Source: Anopheles merus (Eukaryota > Arthropoda > Insecta > Diptera > Culicidae). Taken from it: a stretch of DNA of 64,000 bases. How positions within the stretch are numbered: the stretch's first letter is position 1; each line of letters begins with the position of its first letter. The position numbers were made by a program, and so were the translations under genes. Location: the NCBI RefSeq assembly GCF_017562075.2, contig NC_054083.1, positions 11,488,607-11,552,606 on the forward strand, written 5' to 3'. The notes under the pieces are model-generated. The model did not search any database. It was not told where the DNA came from and worked only from the letters and a program-made list of their open reading frames with translations. Positions 57,801-64,000 of this stretch are shown one piece after another.

Positions 57801-60459
57801 CGTGGAAAGCATAAAAGATGAACATTACGTCGATGACATGTTGGCAAGCGTGGAATCAGAAGAAGAAGCTAGTGAATTAGCAAAAACGGTCCGCTACATC
57901 CACGCTTGCGGAGGGTTTGAAATACGTAACTGGGTCTCGAACTCACCGATGGTCGTAGCATCACTACAAGAGACGCCAGGAAATGAAAAGAATGTCAACA
58001 TGGGAAGCGGTACGACTACTGAGAAGGTGCTAGGAATGTGGTGGGATACTTCGTCGGACGCGTTCACCTTCAGATTATCCCCTAAGTATGATCTCGATCT
58101 TCTAATGGGAAAAAAGCCAGCAACGAAGCGTGAGATTCTTCGCACTCAAATGAGTCTATACGACCCGATGGGCCTGCTAGGACACTTTATAATGTTCCTA
58201 AAGGTCCTCCTTCAAGAAGTATGGCGCGGCGGATACAGTTGGGATCAGGTACTAGACGGGCAGATAGAGGAGAAATGGACAACGTGGCTGCGAGTGCTAC
58301 CTGAGGTCGAAAAAGTATTTATCCCTAGGTGCTACCGATACACTTGTTCAACACGATCCGATGTACAATTGCACGTACTATGCGACGCGAGCGAAAACGG
58401 AACAGCCGCAGTAGCCTATCTGCGTTTCGAAGAAGATGGAAAGATCGAATGTGCTCTCGTCGGGTCTAAAACACGCGTTGCACCACTAAGATTCTTATCT
58501 ATTCCCAGACTCGAGCTACAAGCAGCAGTCATCGGAGCCAGACTAGCTAACACCATTTGTCAGAGCCACAGGATATCTGTAAATCGGACGATCTTCTGGA
58601 CAGATTCCCGTAATGTGTTAAGCTGGCTACAGTCCGATTCTCGCCGATACCACCAGTTTGTAGCGTTCCGTATTGGCGAACTCCTCGAAATGACAAACGT
58701 CGAGCAATGGAGGTGGATCCCGACGAAGCTTAACGTTGCGAACGACGGCACTAAGTGGAATCAAGTCCCGGACCTATCACAGAGCAGTCGATGGTTTCGT
58801 GGACCCCCCTTTCTTTGGAAACCGGAGCCAGAGTGGCCAGCAAATGACACACCTGCGAAAGATACGACGGAAGAAATAAGGAAGCAAGTAAGTGTTCACC
58901 GCTTTATTGAACAATTCATCCTGTTCGATCGTTTCTCCAGATGGAAGCGCGTCCTACGTTCGATTGGTTTTGTCATCCGCTTCGTCATGAACACACGACG
59001 TTGCTTAGCTAAGGACGCCGCAAGAAAGGGACCACTCGTTCAGGAGGAGCTGGCAGAAGCGGAAGCCGCCCTTTATCGAGCCATTCAGCGTAAAACTTAT
59101 GTGCGTGAGATCGAGTGTCTTCGCAGACCGAGCGGGAAAACTCACCCATGGAAGAAAGCGATTGATAAAAATAGCCCTATCTATAAACTCTCTCCTATAG
59201 TCGACAGTCGCGGAGTTCTTAGACTCGGGGGACGGCTTTCCGAGTGCGCAGACATTGGCGAACAAACTTGCACTCCGATCATTCTTCCTGGCAACCACCG
59301 CGGTACGTATTTGCTGATGCAGGAGTACCACGAAAGATACAAGCACGGCAACCACAGTACTGTGATAAACGAATTGCGGTCGAAATACTACATACCCAGA
59401 TTACTAGGGGAATACCGTCGAGTAAGAAGATTGTGCCAATGGTGCAAGGTGAAAAACGCGCGTCCGGATCCTCCACGGATGGGAAATATACCTCGACAAC
59501 GTTTGGCGATTGGTCGGCTATCCTTCTCATTCACAGGTGTGGACTATTTCGGGCCGTTCCTCGTAGCAGTCGGGAGGCGAGTAGAGAAACGTTGGGGCGT
59601 GATATTCACCTGCCTAACGACCAGAGCTGTACACCTAGAGATAGCACATTCCCTCAACACAGCGTCGTGCATTATGGCTATCCGTAGGTTTATAGCCAGG
59701 CGCGGATCACCGCTAGAGATCATCAGTGACCGAGGGACCAACTTCGTCGGAGCGTCGCGTGAACTGGATGAGGCGCTGAAACTGGTCGACCATGAGAAGC
59801 TGATGGTTGAGTTTTGCGGACCGAACCTGAAGTGGACCTTCAACCCGCCGGGAGCCCCACATTTCGGAGGATACTGGGAGCGGCTCGTTCGTTCAGTAAA
59901 AACGGTGCTGGGCAAACTCGACCTGCCACGGCGACCGACAGACGAGGTACTTGGTTCAACATTCACAGAGATAGAGCTCATTCTTAATTCCAGACTGTTG
60001 ACGTATGTGCCACTGGATAACGAGATGTCCGGACCGATCACCCCAAACCACCTGCTATTAGGGAGTTCGAACGGAAGCAAACCACCTATTCCGCCGTGTG
60101 AGGGACCAGCCGCCGTGCAATCGGGTTGGAAAGCTGCTCAACTAAATGCCGATATATTCTGGAGAAAGTGGGTGGCCGAGTACTTACCAACGCTAACTCG
60201 TCGGTCGAAGTGGTTCCAGCCGGTGCAATCTATCCAGGAAGGGAACATCGTGATCGTAGTCGATAACACCCTCCCTCGCAACTCTTGGCCCAAAGGACGT
60301 GTGACCTCTGTCGTACATGCTAAGGACGGGCAAGTTAGGCAGGCCACCGTTGTTACGGGTTGCGGAACGTACGTAAGACCTGCGCACAAAATAGCCGTTT
60401 TAGATTTAGAAAAGGAAATGGTACTTACCACAAAACCGCAGACTGTGTTACGGGAATAA
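54865..60459 (+). CDS. BEL/Pao Gag-Pol polyprotein (1864 aa)
   Basis: Domains in order. Residues 58-147: fifteen Y-x-E-R-like hexapeptides. About 207-350: DUF1759-type Gag core (LPTFSGSVEEWPRF). About 449-510: cysteine/histidine zinc-binding region with C-x2-C-x3-H-x3-C from residue 483. Residue 568: aspartic protease motif DDGS. About 850-1010: reverse transcriptase with D911 (VGDIREMF) and YVDD at 988-991. About 1060-1230: the region matched by the Pao peptidase A17 family. RNase H acidic positions are D1174 (LCDAS), D1247 (WTDSRNVL) and D1294. Integrase has a His/Cys N-terminal domain near 1505-1550 and catalytic D1560, D1622 and E1672 (D-x61-D-x49-E). The C-terminus is DUF5641-like (IVVDNTLPRNSWPKGRV, near 1790-1810). 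All catalytic residues are present and the frame is unbroken. The first ATG is 12 bp after the upstream stop, but the native product probably starts at 54364. Confidence 0.95.
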   Translation: MESSMRQTERRVNGVTRGQDPREHQSNHGARVTYTDGEGTRRLARAPCDKSAPLNKGYDERVTYNERVALNEHALQNERVNYNERLAYGESAAYGERAAYSERTTHGEHAAHSGQATYEERGTYGERANYDERATYRERVPYGERTTCPGYNVFDARGSGIPRTSGHFMRTNYTDPHMTAHTNTLAQQTPALNTLLNHSQIAARQGFPRDLPTFSGSVEEWPRFIATYTRTTIASNYTDDDNLVRLQHCLKGAALDTVGHLLLFSDGLKEVMSTLRARYGRPDLIVDQAVESVKKLPAPRMERLDTIVEFGFAVKRLIATVQVSGLLDYMYDVVLLKELTKKLPPMLCIEWARLKKRSRDVNVLQFGRWIGELADDLCAVIDMPDRLERTERSVPPPRNSNQRYLPHRTTVGINQHATGRQGNAYCNTTVVQEDCLPHSPTSDSLLLSCILCGGTCESLCKCVKFLRTSVAARRAFINERKLCRKCLRYHYGRCPVTNACGVNGCNLLHHALLHQDDGLPGSSETSAHETKGIRINTHSGTNESVLLKYVPVVLHGPKAKIETYAFLDDGSTSTFMDHELVDELGLKGTPHPLCVQWTGDVTREEKNSVRLAVRISGKQTSTAIYELSAVRTVRKLALPKQFMNVSQLVKRYAYLQGLPLESYANAEPRLLIGVDNCSMGQSLRSVEGRRDEPIASKTRLGWVLGGPCSVATNTPGSTLPSFHICVCNEPDDGLTAAVKEHFALESIGIDKTVRLRESKDNERALTLLERKTKFDGHRYETGLLWRYDDIKLPCNRSVALKRYVCLQRKLKNDPILAKAVREKMADYKEKGYIRRLTDDELNGRSIKDWYLPIFPVVNPNKPGKIRMVFDAAAKVRGVSLNSFLLPGPDMLAGLLPVLFKFREFRVGIVGDIREMFHRVNISKEDQRSQMIFWEGDDPYSDPDVYVVTVMTFGASCSPSAAQYVKNLNADRFKAEYPRAVESIKDEHYVDDMLASVESEEEASELAKTVRYIHACGGFEIRNWVSNSPMVVASLQETPGNEKNVNMGSGTTTEKVLGMWWDTSSDAFTFRLSPKYDLDLLMGKKPATKREILRTQMSLYDPMGLLGHFIMFLKVLLQEVWRGGYSWDQVLDGQIEEKWTTWLRVLPEVEKVFIPRCYRYTCSTRSDVQLHVLCDASENGTAAVAYLRFEEDGKIECALVGSKTRVAPLRFLSIPRLELQAAVIGARLANTICQSHRISVNRTIFWTDSRNVLSWLQSDSRRYHQFVAFRIGELLEMTNVEQWRWIPTKLNVANDGTKWNQVPDLSQSSRWFRGPPFLWKPEPEWPANDTPAKDTTEEIRKQVSVHRFIEQFILFDRFSRWKRVLRSIGFVIRFVMNTRRCLAKDAARKGPLVQEELAEAEAALYRAIQRKTYVREIECLRRPSGKTHPWKKAIDKNSPIYKLSPIVDSRGVLRLGGRLSECADIGEQTCTPIILPGNHRGTYLLMQEYHERYKHGNHSTVINELRSKYYIPRLLGEYRRVRRLCQWCKVKNARPDPPRMGNIPRQRLAIGRLSFSFTGVDYFGPFLVAVGRRVEKRWGVIFTCLTTRAVHLEIAHSLNTASCIMAIRRFIARRGSPLEIISDRGTNFVGASRELDEALKLVDHEKLMVEFCGPNLKWTFNPPGAPHFGGYWERLVRSVKTVLGKLDLPRRPTDEVLGSTFTEIELILNSRLLTYVPLDNEMSGPITPNHLLLGSSNGSKPPIPPCEGPAAVQSGWKAAQLNADIFWRKWVAEYLPTLTRRSKWFQPVQSIQEGNIVIVVDNTLPRNSWPKGRVTSVVHAKDGQVRQATVVTGCGTYVRPAHKIAVLDLEKEMVLTTKPQTVLRE
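55036..55305 (+). repeat. 18-bp coding repeat, fifteen hexapeptide units
   Basis: In frame, the 270 bp encode fifteen consecutive six-residue units: YDERVT, YNERVA, LNEHAL, QNERVN, YNERLA, YGESAA, YGERAA, YSERTT, HGEHAA, HSGQAT, YEERGT, YGERAN, YDERAT, YRERVP, YGERTT. Tyr/His at position 1, Glu at 3 and Arg/His at 4 are the conserved positions. It precedes the DUF1759-type core. I know of no such repeat in BEL Gag. Confidence 0.95.
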
Positions 60460-60571
60460 TCGATCGCGACCACGTTTTCCATAGCGGAAAGTAAACAAGG
60501 CTGACAGTTGAAATAGCAGCGAGACGACGATACAAGCGATCCAGATCAAAAGCGTCTCGCTCGGGGGACAA
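60460..60571 (+). other. BEL 3' untranslated region with polypurine-like tract
   Basis: The 112 bp between the polyprotein stop and the 3' LTR end in GGGGGACAA (60563-60571) directly before the LTR TG. This is the expected place for the plus-strand priming tract, although the run is short and interrupted by one C. Confidence 0.6.
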
Positions 60572-60786
60572 TGTTGTAACCGTTGTAGGGTTCCGCCGAA
60601 CTGTCAGCCAAGCGCATCGCAGATAGGACAAAAAATAGTTTAAATAGGGAACGAACGGCAGTTTCTGCCCCTTTCAGTAAAACGAATTCACCGAGAGAGC
60701 AAGCCACAAAACGCCTAAAATAAAAACTAATTTTTTGGCACCCCGCCTAAGCCTAAAAAATTCGGTTTCTTTGTTAGTTTCTAACA
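60572..60786 (+). repeat. BEL 3' LTR, 215 bp
   Basis: Same length and, by reading, same sequence as 54000-54214. It is followed by CCACT at 60787-60791, the right copy of the target-site duplication. Confidence 0.95.
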
Positions 60787-61392
60787 CCACTATTTGATAA
60801 CTTTGGCGGTGTGCTTGGGGTTGTTATCTTTTTTGGAATATCCATTTCAATGGCATATTCCATTCAGCATAAAACAGCATAACATCTATAAGGACGTTGT
60901 TGTACATGAAACGGCCCGTGATTCCATTGATCTGGAGAATTGGACTCAGGTCGCTCACAGAAAAATATTTCCAGCCGGTCGGCGTACACGGCAAATCCTG
61001 TCGCTTCCGAATATGTTGAACTTCGAACCATCACTGAACATAACCGTCCACCATTTCTCCACATCCCATCCAAAATTAGATTGAGCAAAAAGAGTTTTCT
61101 TTCTGGTTCCTCAGTGTAATCAGAGGTTTTTTTTCGCAAGGCGGTGAGACAATAATCCGGCTTCAACGGCACGGCAGGTCCGGTTCGATATCGATAACTG
61201 CAAATTATTTTGCACCTTGAAGAAAGTATAGAAAGGATCGTTTTTATGAATCTTACGATCATGGAGCCCTCTCTTGACGTGGTGGATCTTGGTCTTCCAC
61301 CTCTATTGTACACAGAATTTTGCTGGTGTAACGAAAATTTGATCACAGTTTTGAAACGGTATTTTTTTTCACCTTGTATTAGTCAGAAATAA
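60787..61392 (-). pseudogene. Tc1-like transposase, N-terminal and central part
   Basis: The minus strand gives, in order, NRGGRPRSTTSREGSMIVRF (end of the DNA-binding region; the family has GRPR followed by a helix-turn-helix), a frame change, WWTVMFSDGSKFNIFGSDR (first catalytic Asp in FSD, with Gly where most relatives have Glu), and FQKDNNPKHTAKVIK (second catalytic Asp; the family has DNDPKHTA). A stop follows at the BEL insertion point. Joined to 53729-53999, the second Asp and the NPVE Glu lie about 34 residues apart, the Tc1 DD34E spacing. Several stops and shifts show it is non-functional. Confidence 0.85.
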
Positions 61393-61800
61393 TTGTTTAT
61401 AACATTTCGCTCTTGTAATAATCGATAATTTTCCTTTGTAGTTCCAATCCAAGGCTGTCACAAGCCATTTTGATGTCTAATAATATAAATAGAAGGAAAA
61501 AGAGAGTATTGACCATTTTTAATGTTTTTCAGCAATATTTACCCTTGAATTGTACAAAAACTCATATGTTAATCATATGTTTTGACCAACGCATAACGGC
61601 TCGTGTTTAAAAAACATTTCCGGTAATTTATCATTCAACAACTGATAACTTCAATAATCATGCAGCAAACAATTGGACTCCTGAACCATCAACTGCAATA
61701 ACTTGTTCAATTTAATATGCTAAAAAATGAAGTTTACTGATTATTATGATAAGTGAATGTGAGTTGCACTTGTTTTGTCCAATACTGCTCTTTGATTTTT

Positions 61801-62310
61801 ATCAGTACCATCTCAGTTTTCACGACGAAATTGTTGGAGTAGAGCTTTTGCATCAAGTTAGTCCAGAATATTTCGATTAGACGCAACTGGGAGATGTTGA
61901 ACCGATTTGCATACTAGGATGTCATATCAAAATTCTGCCGAAACTCGCTTGAAATGATCGAAATGAGTTTTGGCGTCATTGCTTGCCACTGAGAAGCCTG
62001 TGGACGCGATTTCTGCTTCCTGATATGTTTTTTCTGAAGTACTATTTCACTTTTTGGCGGGTTGTATCGACTTCCCAATCAACTCAGCAATATACCACTT
62101 TTCCGTCCGTCTTCAATTCTTCTTACTTTGGAACCTCAAGTCGCTCAGGGTCGTCGAATTTTATAAATACTGGCCCAGATGTTATAAATACTGGAACAGG
62201 CTTATACGATGTCCACAATGCCGCACGGAGTCTATTTTAGATGCTAAATGGTGCAGTTCTATGCTCGCGCATGCTTCTAAACAATTGCTTCACTTTTAGG
62301 CCATCACGGT
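61801..62310 (-). pseudogene. Decayed Tc1/mariner-superfamily transposase relic, copy B
   Basis: The minus strand contains QLRLIEIFWTN (plus-strand 61857-61889) and LYSNNFVVKTEMVLI, the counterpart of QLRPIEIF and YSNNFVTKTE in copy A at 40150-40665. Similarity continues rightward to about 62300 (ATGCTCGCGCATGCTTCTAA here, ATCGCGCACGCTTTTAAACG in copy A). Stops and frame shifts are frequent. It is the larger right-hand piece of the outer relic. Confidence 0.6.
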
Positions 62311-62330
62311 TAGAGTTCCACTGATAGAGG

Positions 62331-62842
62331 TGTCATATTTTATCTGCTGACCGATGGGATACTATTATTGAAAGTGCGATTAACGTTTGATTTGTGCGGG
62401 TCACGATGAACCTATGGAAAAAAACGAAATGGTCCGTTTTTTTTACTATTTATCCTAGAGTGTGTTTATGCAAACGATAAGCGTCATTGAAATTATTCAA
62501 AACATCACGAAATAATTGTATGAAACATTCCAAGATAGATGTGTTAATTGGTAAATGTAACGTCTATCAAAAAAAAATTCTACTATGTTTGGAGTTTTTC
62601 GATTCGTTCGTTAGTTCGTTTATCATTGTTATTTAAAAACAAAACAAGGGTTTTCTCAATGTATGCTATTTAAACGAATTAGCTGTAGGATTAGTTCTGA
62701 AATAAAAATTAACTAACTCAGTTTTTATTTCATAATTCGCTGAAATATAACTTACTTTATCTCTAATACAAAATAAAGTATCTGCTTTAATTATATATCT
62801 GCGGGTGGATTTCATTTTTAAACATAACTTTCTACTTTCTCT
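62331..62842. other. AT-rich non-coding stretch
   Basis: Nothing recognised. Confidence 0.4.
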
Positions 62843-62886
62843 CGTATTTGGCGTAACGTCCTACGCGGTACCACGAGACCGCCCCC
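62843..62886 (-). mobile_element. Internally deleted SINE, copy 7, reverse strand
   Basis: On the minus strand the head GGGCGGTCTCGTGGTAC is joined directly to the tail CGCGTAGGACGTTACGCCA, skipping the roughly 150 bp in between that copies 1 and 2 retain. The junction falls at a short shared GTACC/GTA stretch. Confidence 0.75.
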
Positions 62887-63033
62887 TATAACTATCATGT
62901 AACTGCCTCTTTGAATGTTTACTCTAAAATCTGGATTTTCAACCTATCGAACGGGAATAATTTAATTTTGAACATGAATTGCTTCCATGATGATGTTTAA
63001 TAAAAATACTTCATTTTGCTGATTTTATAGTAT

Positions 63034-64000
63034 GATATGTGTCGCTCAGGCTTATCAGATGCGAGCACAAGCGAGCGAACGCGCTGTGTATGTGATGGTG
63101 GTAGTAGCGCGTACGATAGGCAGATAAGTAAATTAGAATAGAGCATCCTCTATGGTTCTAAGCGCCTAGTATCCGAGCGTACTAGGTAGTGCATGCGGCA
63201 GGAATGCGGTACACTATTAAAAAGGATCGCGTTCGATCCTCGAATAAATATTTTCCCTTCGTCCTCATCAGGACATTTTTCGACTAAGGCCAGGAATTTC
63301 CTAATAAAAACCTAGTATGCACTACACAGAATTAGAAACATAATTTAGCGTTAGAGATAGGTGTCCAGGGCGCGGTAGTAGAGGATCGCGTTCGATCCTA
63401 ATATATTTTTCGCCTCACCTAAGGAAGAATATTTTTCCTAGAAAAGGATGTTATCCATCGCTAGAAAAACACGCTGTAAAATCATCCCTTTCCTAACTGA
63501 AAATAAACAAAAGGAGCTAAGCAAGAGAAACGAAACGCAATATATTATTTCACTCCCGAAACGATATAATCTTCGAAAGCTTATTGATCCGCTATTGGAC
63601 CCCTCCAGTGGTAATCCTCGGCGGACACCAGTAGGCAGAAAGGCGAAGTCGAATCCGATCTCTGCTCGCTCACTCTCTACTCCTTGAGCTTCTCCTCTTG
63701 AGAGTTTCTGCGGTAAAGGTTCCCCTTCCATCTGCATAGCCCCCCGAAAGCCTGGGGAAACTAGCTGGAAGGCAGTCGCTGTGAGGCGCGAACTTTTGCC
63801 AAAGGGATCTCGAAGGCGGAGTTCCTGGCGGTGTTAGTGAAGCGGGGCTTAGTTCGAATTGCTGCTCGTCTCCACGGCGGACCCAGGCACCAGCTACCTT
63901 CGCGGCTGGTCGGTGCGGCGGAGAGGTCGGGCAACATTGGTGGCTCCAGAGAGGAACTAGCATCCGTTAGTTCCCAAACGCTTAGACGACTCTAGGCGTG
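63034..64000 (+). mobile_element. Possible 5' LTR and leader of another LTR element, cut by the window edge
   Basis: A TG-starting segment (TGATATGTGTCGCTCAGG near 63034) leads through about 0.9 kb without good coding sequence to GGGCAACA at 63930-63936. TTGGTGGCTCCAGAGAGGAA follows directly. An LTR ending CA followed by TGG and a structured GC-rich leader is what a retrotransposon primer-binding site looks like. No internal ORF is available within the window and no second LTR can be compared. It remains a hypothesis. Confidence 0.35.
63223..63399 (+). repeat. Duplicated 18-bp stem-loop motif
   Basis: AGGATCGCGTTCGATCCT occurs at 63223-63240 and again at 63382-63399, 159 bp apart. Each copy can pair AGGATCG with CGATCCT around a CGTT loop. 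Nearby CTAGGTAGTGCATG and its near-inverse CTAGTATGCACTAC may also pair. Confidence 0.8.

Larger units (their letters stand above)
54000..60786 (+). mobile_element. Full-length BEL/Pao LTR retrotransposon
   Basis: 6787 bp bounded by two 215-bp direct LTRs beginning TG and ending CA and by the 5-bp duplication CCACT. Domain order is Gag-like, protease, reverse transcriptase, RNase H, integrase and C-terminal DUF5641-like, which is the BEL/Pao arrangement. The LTRs appear identical, so insertion is recent. It is inserted inside the transposase of the Tc1-like element, which is on the opposite strand. One in-frame stop (54850-54852) is the only lesion seen. Confidence 0.95.
52706..61800 (-). mobile_element. 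Tc1-like (DD34E) element with its own insertions
   Basis: The left end reads CAGTATTGGACAAAACATTT at 52711-52730. The right end is the inverse, with GTTTTGTCCAATACTG near 61773-61788, and further matching bases (TGCAAC) continue inward. The inverted repeat is therefore around 30-40 bp. Removing the BEL element and about 0.7 kb of non-LTR sequence leaves roughly 1.6 kb, the usual Tc1 size. The transposase is on the minus strand and reads across the BEL insertion point without loss. Confidence 0.7.
52656..62330 (-). mobile_element. Outer mariner-superfamily relic, copy B, interrupted by a nested Tc1 and BEL
   Basis: The left piece is 52656-52705 (ACTATCCGGAATTTTTGCC, like 40153 in copy A) and the right piece about 61801-62310. 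The distance between the shared landmarks, once the inserted Tc1 element is removed, is about 76 bp. In copy A the same two landmarks lie about 78 bp apart, which supports one interrupted element. Outer termini are not resolved. Confidence 0.5.

Noticed and set aside
1..64000. CRISPR arrays, operons, bacterial-type promoters or ribosome binding sites
   Set aside because: The window is eukaryotic in every respect; no regularly spaced identical repeats with unique spacers were seen.

Overview
This window looks like a gene-poor piece of insect nuclear DNA, most likely from a mosquito (an Anopheles-like genome is my guess). The reasons are moderately AT-rich non-coding sequence with short microsatellites, a family of tRNA-type SINEs, Tc1/mariner relics, a BEL/Pao LTR retrotransposon, and an isolated insect-style multi-membrane gene followed by AATAAA. 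Nothing looks bacterial: there are no operons, ribosome binding sites, rRNA or CRISPR. Species identity is inference.

Layout. 1-28 kb is almost entirely intergenic or intronic. It holds two well preserved SINE copies with target-site duplications, a 112-bp inverted duplication (2375-3129), a GA microsatellite and a 29-bp tandem repeat (18408-18720). At 28.47-29.13 kb is the one convincing host gene, a small four-membrane-segment protein with a poly(A) signal. Its reading frame is broken once by either a very short intron or a frameshift. 29-40 kb is non-coding with two reverse-strand SINEs. At 40.15-41.76 kb lie a decayed Tc1/mariner-superfamily transposase relic, a hAT-like terminus, a splice-acceptor/short ORF/AATAAA cluster and a degenerate ~109-bp repeat array. 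41.8-52.6 kb is again non-coding except for a weak candidate exon (43.9-44.2 kb) and a further SINE.

52.64-62.33 kb is a nested transposon stack, and it is the main content of the window. An old mariner-superfamily copy is split by a Tc1-like (DD34E) element. That element was in turn hit by a 5'-truncated non-LTR retrotransposon fragment and then by a full-length, very young BEL/Pao element (54000-60786). The BEL element has 215-bp LTRs that I read as identical and a 5-bp duplication CCACT. It encodes a Gag-Pol polyprotein split by one in-frame TAA and carries fifteen hexapeptide repeats in its N-terminal part. The last kilobase (about 63.03-64.0 kb) may be the 5' LTR and leader of another LTR element that runs off the window.

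The genes do not form a pathway. The BEL element is the only self-contained system: structural Gag-like region, protease, reverse transcriptase/RNase H and integrase in one reading frame between two LTRs. No clearly new defence or metabolic system is visible. The most unusual items are the BEL hexapeptide repeat with its in-frame stop, the nested insertion history, and the 2.4-3.1 kb inverted duplication.
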